The translations under genes and the position numbers were made by a program. From assembly GCA_041391425.1 (NCBI GenBank), contig JAWKNZ010000007.1, forward strand, positions 62,001-126,000: a DNA stretch of 64,000 nucleotides, given 5' to 3'. Shown one piece after another: positions 27,411-35,622 of this stretch (positions are counted from its first letter, which is position 1; each line of letters begins with the position of its first letter). Source of the DNA: JAWKNZ01 sp041391425 (GTDB taxonomy: Bacteria; Bdellovibrionota_B; Oligoflexia; Oligoflexales; JAWKNZ01). A model generated the notes under the pieces. The model searched no databases and was not told the DNA's origin. It saw only the letters and a list, made by a program, of their open reading frames with translations.

Positions 27411-27831
27411 CGAGGCTAAAACCCCCCAAACTTAGCGATAAGCTTACAATCATGCCCTAACTTCTATCGGACTAAGCTAGACATCAATAAGAGTTATTAT
27501 AAAAGGCTATCATAACTTACTATAATTAAAGTGATATTTATATTGCCGTCAAAAACTTAACCCCTCCCTCTCTTAGACTTTCTCAACCAAGTTAATAGCC
27601 TTCCATTAAGGGGTGATAAAATTAGCAAAGAGTAAAACATCAAGCGACACGTTCATCTATTTTTTGTCACTTTAAAAATTTGATAGCATATCCCTTATAA
27701 AAGAATATATAATCCGGCAAAAGTAGTTTCACCCATTGCATTATCAGTTGCTCACCATCGCATATAGGATAATATCTTTACATTCCCAGTATTTCGTCTG
27801 CCATACCTGTTTTGTTTAAGGCAGCATATTC
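27411..27831. other. 421-base intergenic region
   Basis: Divergent spacer between the pseudo-receiver gene and the flippase-like gene. It is AT-rich with no recognisable gene, tRNA or strong hairpin, and I see no promoter good enough to call. Confidence 0.4.
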
Positions 27832-28896
27832 ATGCTGGATACAAAAGGATACTTTGTGAATTTTTTAAAGAAAATTTTATCTACTTTCGCTTCCAATAGA
27901 CTTATAACTGTTTTTTTAAAAGCAAGTTTTACCTGTATTCTAATCGCCTGGTTAATAGACTCTGGAAAACTTGATTTCAATCAACTTACTGTCTTCAAAT
28001 CCCATCTATATCTTCTTATTGCGATTTTTACATTTTGGCTAACTTTAGGAATTTTTTCAGGAAGTTTCCGCTGGTATTACTTAATAAAAGGGATAGGCTT
28101 AAAACCCAAACTCACTAGAACAATTCAACTGACCATGGTCGGACTATTCTTTAACACCTTTATGCCTGGCGCAGTGGGAGGTGACTTAGTAAAAGGTATA
28201 TATATAATTCGCGAACAAGAAAAAGCAAAAACAGCCGCTCTACTCACAGTATTTTTAGATAGAGTTTTTGGTTTATTTGGACTTTTTACGATAGCAACCA
28301 TCGGAATACTAGCTGATTATTCAAATATTTTCACTATTCCGCAGTTAGTCTTTCCAGCCAGCTTTACAATTTGCATATTCATCGCATTTTTAACATTGCT
28401 TCTAGCTATTTTATTTCCTACAAAATTAGTAGATTCTTTTTTTATCACTATAATTAACAAAAATCTATTTTTTAGTAATTTTATAGACAAGACGTATAGC
28501 GCCTTAATCCAATATCGTACAGCTCGAATTTATCTACTCTATGCGTGGATTTTTTCAATAATTATCCAAGGTGGAATCGTCGCAATTTATTGGAATCTCA
28601 CCTCCTTAATTTCCAATAGTGAAATTTCATTCTCAAATATTGCAGCAGTTGTCCCAATTGGACTTCTATTAAGTGCTATCCCTTTAGCACCTGGCGGTCT
28701 TGGTGTTGGTCATGTTGCCTTCGACAAGCTATACAGTCTAATTCAGATACAAGGTGGGGCTAATATATTCAACGTAGTTTTTTTAATTCAAATTTTAGTT
28801 AACCTCTGTGGATTTCTACCATATCTAATGTTCAGATCCCAGAATCAGAACAAGCAAGTAATAAAAACGACATCATTCTCTTCAACTTCCAAATAA
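27832..28896 (+). CDS. Flippase-like / lysylphosphatidylglycerol synthase TM-domain (UPF0104) protein
   Basis: 354-residue integral membrane protein with about eight hydrophobic helices. The family marker is F-N-T-F-M-P-G-A-V-G-G-D-L-V-K-G near residue 115, with L-A-P-G-G-L-G-V-G-H late in the protein, as in AglD/YbhN/MprF-membrane-domain proteins that move or accept lipid-linked substrates. It lacks the soluble aminoacyl-transfer domain of full MprF, so its substrate is unknown. ATG 27832 is given; GTG 27856, with AAGGA at 6-nt spacing, is an equally good or better start. The next gene begins about 150 nt downstream. Confidence 0.8.
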   Translation: MLDTKGYFVNFLKKILSTFASNRLITVFLKASFTCILIAWLIDSGKLDFNQLTVFKSHLYLLIAIFTFWLTLGIFSGSFRWYYLIKGIGLKPKLTRTIQLTMVGLFFNTFMPGAVGGDLVKGIYIIREQEKAKTAALLTVFLDRVFGLFGLFTIATIGILADYSNIFTIPQLVFPASFTICIFIAFLTLLLAILFPTKLVDSFFITIINKNLFFSNFIDKTYSALIQYRTARIYLLYAWIFSIIIQGGIVAIYWNLTSLISNSEISFSNIAAVVPIGLLLSAIPLAPGGLGVGHVAFDKLYSLIQIQGGANIFNVVFLIQILVNLCGFLPYLMFRSQNQNKQVIKTTSFSSTSK

Positions 28897-29050
28897 ATAT
28901 ATTTTCTTATCAATTAAAATATTTCAAGGCATTAGCCAATTTATTATATTTTCAATTGGTTACACTTCATATTTCATATGAAATTTAAGTTTCTCATAAC
29001 ATAGTCGAAATATCATCACACAAATTCACAATGTAAAAGGAGCTACACAA

Positions 29051-30316
29051 ATGGCAGAAGTCTCGCGCTTTCTCATTGTAGATGATTCCGAGGCAAATAT
29101 TCTATTTTTCCAAGTTGCTCTACAGCAATTAGGAAAAACTGATGTATTCACTGCAACAGATGGAAATGAGGCCCTAACAATTTTTGATCGTGAGCGCATT
29201 CAATTTTTAATTACTGCCTGGGAATTAAGAGAAATATCAGGAACTGTTTTAGTTCAAAAATTAAGATCGGATCGAAGAAAAATGTACACTCCTTGCCTTA
29301 TCTACTCAAAAAGAATGTCTGAAGACGATATAAAACTAACTAAAGAGTTGGGCTTGGATAATGTTCTCGGAATGCCTTTCGACAAAGCTAGCGCCACCGA
29401 AATGATTAGTAAAATGATTGAAGCAGAAGAAAATCTTTCTTCCCTTGAAATAAAGGTACGAAAAATTGAAGGATTTATTTCAGAAAACATGCCAGCCGAA
29501 GCGTTAAAACTAGTAGATCCAAGTGTTACTAAAAAAAGCCCTCTAAGACCTAGAGTAAAGACTGCACTTGGAGAAATTTGGATCATGGTGGGGCAGCATA
29601 AAAAAGCTGAAGTAATTCTCAACGAAGCTTTAAAAGATCATCCTGATTATTTACCAGCGAAATATATGTTAGCACGGCTATTTTCATTAATTGATAGACA
29701 TCAAGATGCTATATCTTTATTAGAGGAAGCTTCTAATCAATCTCCACACAATATAAAGACGTTACTAAGTTTAGGATCAGCATATGTAGATGCAAACGAC
29801 CATAATAAAGCTCGTGAAATTTTTCAAAAAGTTGAAGATATCGATGATAATAATCAGAATCTAAAAGACGAGCAAGGTAAGTTAGCATTTAAAGAAGGAG
29901 ATATACCGCTAGCAGCACAACTACTTGCAGAAACTCAAAATGGTGATTTCCTGGCACGACAATTCAACAATATGGCAATCGCTCAGACAGTTGCGGGAAA
30001 CTATCCAAAAGCAATTGAAACGTATTCAAATGCTCTCAGAATTTTATCAGATAAAGCTAAGGTACATTTACTTACATTTAATATGGGATTAGCATATAGG
30101 AAATCGGGAGATCTAGAAAACGGATTTTTGAATCTCTGCAAAAGTTATCTACTAGAGCCATCTTTTGAAAAAGCCTATAACTCTCTTGCAAAGGTGGCAA
30201 AAGAGATAAAGGAAAAAGGCGGGAAACCAGATCATCAATTAGTTCAAAAAGTAAAAGCAACTAGAAAAAAATATACTGACTCTCATAAAGAATCTAAAGT
30301 TGAAAATGTTTCTTAA
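29051..30316 (+). CDS. Pseudo-receiver-TPR protein
   Basis: 421 residues: an N-terminal receiver-like domain (~5-125) followed by a long TPR array (~150-400). The acidic pair is present (I-V-D-D-S-E), but the phospho-acceptor position at the end of beta-3 reads F-L-I-T-A-W-E-L-R-E, with Ala in place of Asp, and the Lys of the K-P loop is replaced (L-G-M-P-F-D). It is therefore unlikely to be a phosphorylated response regulator. Typical TPR units include L-L-S-L-G-S-A-Y-V-D-A-N-D-H-N-K-A. A strong ribosome binding site (AAGGAG, 8 nt) precedes ATG 29051. A small lipoprotein gene follows after 16 nt. Confidence 0.8.
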   Translation: MAEVSRFLIVDDSEANILFFQVALQQLGKTDVFTATDGNEALTIFDRERIQFLITAWELREISGTVLVQKLRSDRRKMYTPCLIYSKRMSEDDIKLTKELGLDNVLGMPFDKASATEMISKMIEAEENLSSLEIKVRKIEGFISENMPAEALKLVDPSVTKKSPLRPRVKTALGEIWIMVGQHKKAEVILNEALKDHPDYLPAKYMLARLFSLIDRHQDAISLLEEASNQSPHNIKTLLSLGSAYVDANDHNKAREIFQKVEDIDDNNQNLKDEQGKLAFKEGDIPLAAQLLAETQNGDFLARQFNNMAIAQTVAGNYPKAIETYSNALRILSDKAKVHLLTFNMGLAYRKSGDLENGFLNLCKSYLLEPSFEKAYNSLAKVAKEIKEKGGKPDHQLVQKVKATRKKYTDSHKESKVENVS

Positions 30317-30332
30317 TTTTAGGAGAATTTTT

Positions 30333-30524
30333 ATGAAAATTTTATTCCGATTTAACTTTCTATTGGTATTATGTTTATTAACCAACTGTATAAGTTTAAA
30401 GTCTCGAAAAGAATTCTCTCAATCAAGATATGGTAACACTGGCGGATTGGTAGACGCCCCCTCCAATCAACATAAATCTCGACTGCAACAAGTAAGAGAT
30501 ACCTTCAATGCCAGAAAGTTTTAG
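30333..30524 (+). CDS. Small lipoprotein
   Basis: 63-residue protein with a signal peptide ending in lipobox L-L-T-N-C, then a basic, Ser/Arg/Gln-rich mature part of about 40 residues. ATG 30333 has TAGGAG at 7-nt spacing, which decides it over an upstream in-frame ATG that overlaps the previous gene. It follows the pseudo-receiver-TPR gene by 16 nt and so is probably co-expressed. No family recognised. Confidence 0.65.
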   Translation: MKILFRFNFLLVLCLLTNCISLKSRKEFSQSRYGNTGGLVDAPSNQHKSRLQQVRDTFNARKF

Positions 30525-30581
30525 ATTTAGGTTGTCAAATGAAATACACTCAACTTATATTAGACAATATGCCATAATAAT

Positions 30582-31802
30582 ATGAAAATAGAAAATTCTA
30601 TTGCCTTTGAGCGTACAGTTATATTCCTAATAGCTGCAGTTCAGTTCGTTAACATTCTGGAATTTATGATGGTAATGCCTCTTGGTCCTGACTTTGCCAA
30701 AGACCTCGATATTCCTATGTCACACCTTGGTTATATAGGCGGAAGTTATACTGGAGCCGCTTCAATTGCAGGGCTTTTAAGCTCAACTTTTATTGAAAAA
30801 TTTGACCGCAGAAAAGCACTAGCTTTCGCTATCTGTGGACTGGTCATATCAACTATCATCGGTGGCTTGTCGATAAATTTTGAAATGTTACTTGGCGCTC
30901 GTATTCTGGCAGGAATGTTTGGAGGACCTGCGACATCTCTTGCCTTGGCAATAGTAGCAGATGTCATACCTCCTACCCGCAGAGGTAAAGCAATGGCAAC
31001 AGTGATGATGTCATTCTCATTAGCATCTATATTCGGAGTTCCAGCAGGTTTGGAACTAGCACGCCTCGGAAGTTGGCGTATACCTTTTTTTGCCGTAGCG
31101 ATGCTCGGAACTTGTATTTCACTAGCTGCATTACTAAAACTTCCACCAATGCGCGCACACTTAGATAGTATTTCAAAAAGTAGCAATATCATCTCTGATT
31201 CATTTGCACTTTTGCGTAGACCTACAGTAATTGTAAGTTACATCATGACTGCCACCGTTATGTTAGCTCTATTTAGTCTTGTTCCCAATATTGCACCATA
31301 TGTACTAGAAAATCTAAAATATCCACGTGAACGCTTAGGGCTACTATACATGTGTGGTGGTTTAGCATCATTCTTACTTATGAGACCTATCGGCTTAATA
31401 ACGGACAAAATCGGATCTTTTAAGGTTGCATTATTCGGAACCATTATTTTCGTATCAATCGTTTATATAATGTTTGTAGCACCCCCGCATAATGCTTCTG
31501 TCCTCATTATGTTTACGGTTTTTATGACAACAGCAGGGCTACGCAACATTCCATACACATCGCTCACTTCTCAAGTCCCCAAACCAAATGAACGCGCCAG
31601 ATTTATGGCCCTACAATCATCCATTCAACATTTGTCTTCCGCACTAGGAGCATTTATGTCATCACAAATACTTTCGGAAACTATAGACCATAATCTCTTA
31701 GGCATGGATACACTCGGAAAAATGTCAATGCTTTTTGCATTAGTACTGCCGGTAGGTTTATTTTATATTCAAAGAAACCTTAATCAAGATAGTTCGGCTT
31801 AA
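30582..31802 (+). CDS. MFS transporter (DHA1-type efflux family)
   Basis: 406-residue inner-membrane transporter with about 12 hydrophobic helices. The A-motif region between TM2 and TM3 reads F-I-E-K-F-D-R-R-K-A-L, and motif C-like G-V-P-A-G lies in TM5, as in drug:proton antiporters of the DHA1 group. The opening F-V-N-I-L-E-F-M-M-V-M-P-L-G-P is also typical. Substrate cannot be read from sequence. It starts 57 nt after the small lipoprotein gene, with no obvious Shine-Dalgarno. Confidence 0.85.
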   Translation: MKIENSIAFERTVIFLIAAVQFVNILEFMMVMPLGPDFAKDLDIPMSHLGYIGGSYTGAASIAGLLSSTFIEKFDRRKALAFAICGLVISTIIGGLSINFEMLLGARILAGMFGGPATSLALAIVADVIPPTRRGKAMATVMMSFSLASIFGVPAGLELARLGSWRIPFFAVAMLGTCISLAALLKLPPMRAHLDSISKSSNIISDSFALLRRPTVIVSYIMTATVMLALFSLVPNIAPYVLENLKYPRERLGLLYMCGGLASFLLMRPIGLITDKIGSFKVALFGTIIFVSIVYIMFVAPPHNASVLIMFTVFMTTAGLRNIPYTSLTSQVPKPNERARFMALQSSIQHLSSALGAFMSSQILSETIDHNLLGMDTLGKMSMLFALVLPVGLFYIQRNLNQDSSA

Positions 31803-31878
31803 ATAATTTACGCGACTTCTTAACGGCACTTAAACAACATCTAATCAACTTTTCATTAGTTTTACTTGTAGTCCCCAA

Positions 31879-32127
31879 CTACGCTGCTTTTTTGACTTTA
31901 CGCTTAAACTGCTGGAATTCGATAACAACCGTAGTTCCTTTATTTAAACGTTTATCGTTTGTGGTGGACGAAAAAAATTCTACTTTGCCATCAAGATCTT
32001 CCACAAAGCTTTTAACAAGTTGTATTCCAAATTGGCTAGTAAATAAAGCAAATAATAAAAATATTAATTTTAAGTAATAAAATAAAAAAAATTTTCGACT
32101 CATACTCATCAATATAACTTTCTTCAA
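31879..32127 (-). pseudogene. Remnant of a sensor histidine kinase ATPase domain
   Basis: Codons ~30-75 of this frame read S-Q-F-G-I-Q-L-V-K-S-F-V-E-D-L-D-G-K-V-E-F, then G-T-T-V-V-I-E-F. That is the C-terminal end of an HWE/HisKA_2-type HATPase domain (G2-like box and final strands). No dimerisation domain, N box or G1 box precedes it; upstream codons are AT-rich hydrophobic noise. I read it as the 3' remnant of a deleted kinase gene. The frame is intact, so a short expressed peptide cannot be excluded. Nothing else is seen in 31803-32239. Confidence 0.5.
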
Positions 32128-32239
32128 AATTATTTAGGATGTTCAAAGCGTATAAAAAATATTTACAAAAAACTCAGATCTAATCATTACGCTTAATTAT
32201 ACATTGCATATTCATTTAAACAAAGATAACTTGCTATGT

Positions 32240-32680
32240 ATGAGACTATGGTCTATCCATCCTAAATATCTCGATGCCAAAGGCCTAGTTGCACTTTGGC
32301 GAGAAAGCCTACTAGCAAAAAAAGTCTTAGAAGGCAAAACCAAAGGATACACCAGCCATCCGCAACTTGATCGTTTTAAAAAAAATGCTAATCCCCTGGA
32401 AAAAATCAATAGCTATCTTCATTCTATCTGTGATGAAGCTGATCAGCGAGGCTACTGCTTCGATCGTAAAAAATTAGTACCTCGAAAGACAAGAATTAGA
32501 AAAATTACTGTCACTCAAGGGCAAATAGACTTCGAATGGAAGCACCTCCAGCGTAAGCTATTTAAAAGATCAAGAAAATGCTTTTGGAAAAACAAACTCA
32601 TAGAAATCCCGGATGTTCATCCAAGCTTTAAAATAATCAAAGGCGGCATCGAAGATTGGGAAATTCTTGAGTCAGGGTAA
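32240..32680 (+). CDS. Pyrimidine-dimer DNA glycosylase/endonuclease V-like protein
   Basis: 146-residue basic protein starting M-R-L-W-S-I-H-P-K-Y-L-D-A-K-G-L-V-A-L-W, with R-E-S-L-L-A-K-K-V-L and Y-x-x-H-P-Q-L-x-R-F. This pattern matches bacterial proteins annotated as pyrimidine-dimer glycosylase (Pyr_excise-like), small DNA-repair enzymes that start base excision at UV photoproducts. I have not been able to check catalytic residues against T4 DenV. ATG 32240 is chosen because the family starts at M-R-L-W; a TTG 12 codons upstream is the alternative. It stands alone. Confidence 0.6.
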   Translation: MRLWSIHPKYLDAKGLVALWRESLLAKKVLEGKTKGYTSHPQLDRFKKNANPLEKINSYLHSICDEADQRGYCFDRKKLVPRKTRIRKITVTQGQIDFEWKHLQRKLFKRSRKCFWKNKLIEIPDVHPSFKIIKGGIEDWEILESG

Positions 32681-32976
32681 AAACATCTAAATCGACAAAC
32701 TAAAATAAATTAGCAGTCGATAAAGCAATTGCCAATACAAAGTAAAAAAGAGTAGTATTTAGGGGTTTATTGTCTGACAATGGTTTTTACTTGAAACTGT
32801 ATCATTATATTGTATGAAATATGTACTTTATTTTCGCTGCTTTGACCTTAAAAAAGAAAGTTGCTCCGGTATTTCTTTAACCCGAATTTTTGGGCAATCA
32901 TACCCTAAGAGCAAACATCAAAATAGCATCGAATTACGCCTATTATAAAAACTAGCATTTCTATGGAATCATTCTC

Positions 32977-33930
32977 ATGACTGATACTGACCCTAAAGCT
33001 CTCGCTATCGTTATACCAGCCTACAACGAGCAAGAAGCTCTGCCAAAAACCATCAAGCGGCTGTTACAAATTTTAGATCTTCTTCAATCTGAAAAAAAAA
33101 TCTCACCCTCGTCCCACCTTATTATTGTCAATGATGGCAGCAAAGATAATACTTGGAATGTAATCTTTGAAAATATCAAGAATTATCCGGGGAAAATCAG
33201 GGGCATTAACCTATCACGTAACAAGGGTCACCAAAATGCCCTCTTAGCCGGACTCTTTACCGCCAATTGTGATATGGCTGTCTCAATTGATGCCGACTTG
33301 CAAGACGACCCTAATGCAATCATCTCCATGGTAGAAAAGTTCAATAACGGCTTTGACATCGTCTACGGCGTTAGACAAGACAGAACTTCAGATTCTACCT
33401 TCAAAAGGCAGACAGCTCAGATCTTCTACTCAATTATGAATTTTTTTTCCAAAGATGTTGTTATCAACCACGCAGATTTCCGCCTCATGAGCAAAAGAAC
33501 GATTGAAGCCTTAAAACATTATCATGAAGTTAATCTCTTCCTTAGAAATTTGATCCCTCAGTTGGGTTTTGACACAGCAATTGTCCATTATACTCGATCG
33601 CAAAGAGAAGAGGGAAAAAGTAAATACCCTCTAAGAAAAATGGTCTCTTTTGCTTGGGAAGGCATAACATCCTTTAGTACTGCTCCCTTGAAATTTATTA
33701 CAACTTTAGGCGTCGTGTATTTTATAGTCTCACTTATCATGACTAGCTGGGCTTTGCAAAGATTTATCACTGACCACGTGGTTCCTGGATGGGCTTCTAT
33801 TGTGATCATCGTCCTTATTCTCGGTGGTAGTCAACTTCTCTGTATCGGAGTTTTAGGAGAATATATCGGAAAAATATATTTGGAGGTAAAGGCTCGTCCG
33901 AGATTTTTTATTAAAGACGATGTTTCATAG
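32977..33930 (+). CDS. Family 2 glycosyltransferase, DPM1/GtrB-like
   Basis: 317 residues: GT-A domain (I-V-I-P-A-Y-N-E at the start, V-N-D-G-S-K-D-N-T, then the metal-binding D-A-D-L-Q-D-D-P) and two C-terminal transmembrane helices (about 240-300). This is the layout of GtrB/dolichol-phosphate-sugar synthase-like enzymes that charge undecaprenyl phosphate with a sugar on the cytoplasmic face. The R-x-x-E-G-K-S-K-Y-P motif before the membrane helices is typical. The sugar is unknown. No flippase or other glycan genes are adjacent; the 3' side is insertion-sequence debris. Confidence 0.88.
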   Translation: MTDTDPKALAIVIPAYNEQEALPKTIKRLLQILDLLQSEKKISPSSHLIIVNDGSKDNTWNVIFENIKNYPGKIRGINLSRNKGHQNALLAGLFTANCDMAVSIDADLQDDPNAIISMVEKFNNGFDIVYGVRQDRTSDSTFKRQTAQIFYSIMNFFSKDVVINHADFRLMSKRTIEALKHYHEVNLFLRNLIPQLGFDTAIVHYTRSQREEGKSKYPLRKMVSFAWEGITSFSTAPLKFITTLGVVYFIVSLIMTSWALQRFITDHVVPGWASIVIIVLILGGSQLLCIGVLGEYIGKIYLEVKARPRFFIKDDVS

Positions 33931-33976
33931 AGTACGACTGGCCAAACTATGCAATCAACTACCGAACTTTAGTTAA

Positions 33977-34327
33977 GTTGTGCGCGGTCGTGGCAACGCA
34001 GAAAACTTTATAAAGGAGCAAAAGTTTGGTTTTGACTTAAAACACTATCCATGTCTTAAACTGATAGCTAATAAGGCATTTGGTCTGATAGCTGCTTTTG
34101 CTTATACCCTGATGAGGTTTATTTCTTTGAGTGCTCCTAGCAAGAAGAAGACGAGATCAGGAATTAAAACAATCAATCATTTTGCCAAGAAGATTAGGAG
34201 AAGGTGGTTGCTGATTCCAGTTCAAGTAATCTGCCATGCGGGATCTGTAACCTTTAGATTTAATCACGATCATCATAGAGAGGTGATACGCTGGAAGACT
34301 AAACTAAAAAATTTGCAGTTAGGTTGA
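33977..34327 (+). pseudogene. C-terminal fragment of an IS1380-type transposase
   Basis: The frame encodes R-G-R-G-N-A-E-N-F-I-K-E, H-Y-P-C-L-K-L-I-A-N-K-A and L-I-A-A-F-A-Y-T-L-M-R-F, the C-terminal third of DDE transposases of the IS1380 family. A stop codon lies immediately upstream in frame and the catalytic N-terminal two thirds are missing. The fragment follows the glycosyltransferase gene by about 50 bases. The stretch 34328-34519 has no gene and is probably the rest of the element's right side. Confidence 0.75.
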
Positions 34328-34519
34328 AGCTAAACTTCAGACTGTTGAAGACATGGCAGAGCTCTTTGACAATTGAATAAAGCTCTACCCACTGTGCTAA
34401 GGAACCCCAATTTGTCGAGATTGGCCGTCTATAGGTGCGTCCAAAATACCTGGTAGATGTGCTTTTGTAGCGATTTCAATAGTTGAGATTGCAGGTAATG
34501 AAATTTTGGTGGGGAGTTG

Positions 34520-34730
34520 TCCTATTTTAAACGCACCGATGCGCTCTTGCAGTCCGCGAAGCAGAATTTTTTTTCTGATTCCGGGCTAACGAATATTTTC
34601 TACAGGCTTAAATTCGGATTTGGGGTCCTATTTTAAACGCACCGATGCGCTCTTGCAGTCCGCGAAGCAGAAATTTTTTTCTGATTCCGGGCTAACGAAT
34701 ATTTTCTACAGGCTTAAATTCGGATTTGGG
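34520..34730. repeat. 106-bp tandem direct duplication
   Basis: Two adjacent copies of 106 bases (34520-34625 and 34626-34730), nearly identical, differ mainly by a one-base change in the A/T run. Each begins TCCTATTTTAAACGCACCG and ends AAATTCGGATTTGGG. They lie between the IS1380-type fragment and the 3' end of tRNA-Ile. Confidence 0.9.
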
Positions 34731-34760
34731 AAGTTCCCTTGGCCTACTCATCTAGAAAAC

Positions 34761-34837
34761 TGGTGGGCCTGGGTGGACTTGAACCACCGACCTCACGCTT
34801 ATCAGGCGTGCACTCTAACCAGCTGAGCTACAGGCCC
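34761..34837 (-). tRNA. tRNA-Ile (anticodon GAT)
   Basis: A complete 77-nt cloverleaf on the minus strand: acceptor GGGCCTG/CAGGCCC, D arm with AGCTCAGCTGGTTAGAG, anticodon stem CACGC/GCGTG with loop CTGATAA (anticodon GAT), T arm GGTGG-TTCAAGT-CCACC, and an encoded CCA end. Unlike many bacteria, this tRNA-Ile is not in an rRNA operon here; it has its own promoter at 34873-34901. Confidence 0.96.
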
Positions 34838-34872
34838 AAATATTTGTAGTAAGCTTCCGGTCGAGAAGCGGA

Positions 34873-34901
34873 TTTATATCTTGAAGTACAATCTGTGTCA
34901 A
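34873..34901 (-). promoter_or_regulatory. Near-consensus sigma-70 promoter of tRNA-Ile
   Basis: Perfect -35 TTGACA, 17-base spacer, -10 TATAAA, followed by a C/G-containing discriminator (TCCGC) of the kind found on growth-rate-controlled stable RNA promoters. The expected transcription start is about 28 bases upstream of the mature tRNA 5' end. Confidence 0.85.
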
Positions 34902-34938
34902 ACACTTATAACAACTTTTGTAGAACTCTTCATAGTGA

Positions 34939-34980
34939 CAAAAATAAAAACCCCACCCATACATTAAAGTAGGTGAGGTT
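34939..34980 (-). terminator. Terminator on the minus strand upstream of tRNA-Ile
   Basis: Minus-strand stem AACCTCACC/GGTGGGGTT (one G-U pair) followed by a T-rich tract. It would end transcripts from the Fis-type gene at 35193 and insulate the tRNA promoter. The remaining bases from 34981 to 35192 show nothing else. Confidence 0.7.
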
Positions 34981-35192
34981 TCAGCAGATCTTATGGGTCG
35001 AGTTTAGCTACAACGCCTTCATTCACTTAAAGAAAAGGCCCCACAATGACTTATGTTTTACTTAAAATAAACTGTACCTTGTTCGTCGCAATCCGAGTAT
35101 CTGGACACTTAAACACGCTCAAGAGCACCAAAATTAAATCCACTTCATCGATATCTTCTAAATAATATCAGGCCGAAATGCCTTCATATTAA

Positions 35193-35429
35193 TCAATTTA
35201 CTATCGAGTCCATTTGGTGCGCATGCATTTCAATTTCTTTGTATTGTTTTAGTTTACGCTGCAACGTGCGGATACCTATTTGTAAAACCCTTGCAGTACG
35301 TGTGCGATTAAAGCGCTGGCGCTTTAATGTCTCAAGAATGACGTTTTTCTCGATTTCCTTTAAGGTCATACCATGCTTGAAATAAACTTGTTGATCTGGC
35401 GTTAACTCTACAGCATTTATTTGATTCAT
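35193..35429 (-). CDS. Stand-alone Fis-type helix-turn-helix protein
   Basis: 78-residue protein. Residues ~20-65 (T-L-K-E-I-E-K-N-V-I-L-E-T-L-K, then R-T-R-T-A-R-V-L-Q-I-G-I-R-T-L-Q-R-K-L) are the Fis/NtrC C-terminal DNA-binding domain without any receiver or AAA+ domain. GGAGGAG precedes the ATG with normal spacing. It lies 190 bases downstream of a flagellin gene on the same strand but is separated from it by a strong terminator. A role in flagellar or sigma-54-linked regulation is possible but only inferred from position. Confidence 0.8.
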   Translation of the reverse strand: MNQINAVELTPDQQVYFKHGMTLKEIEKNVILETLKRQRFNRTRTARVLQIGIRTLQRKLKQYKEIEMHAHQMDSIVN

Positions 35430-35523
35430 TTTGCTCTCCTCCTCGCAATATCCATTGTTCTACAAGCAAAGAACAGACCAAGTTGTGTAAATCTATAAAA
35501 ACCATGTGTTTTCAGTGTAATAT

Positions 35524-35565
35524 AAAAAATCCCTTAAGGAAAACTTATTTGTTTTCCTTAAGGGA
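35524..35565 (-). terminator. Strong rho-independent terminator of flagellin gene 1
   Basis: A perfect 15-bp stem (TCCCTTAAGGAAAAC and its complement) with a 6-base loop, followed on the minus strand by six T residues, about 60 bases after the flagellin stop. Confidence 0.93.
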
Positions 35566-35622
35566 TAAGTAGCAAAACTAAACCGGCCTACGACAAAATG
35601 ATACCGTGTGCCTATTTTTTAA

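Noticed and set aside
25215..30316. Classical two-component system
   Set aside because: Receiver-like domains lack phospho-Asp and no sensor kinase is adjacent; only a kinase stub occurs at 31.9 kb.
34620..34826. 68-codon frame ending W-V-D-L-N-H-R-P-H-A-Y-Q
   Set aside because: This is the well-known false protein produced by reading a tRNA antisense; it lies across the 106-bp repeat and tRNA-Ile.
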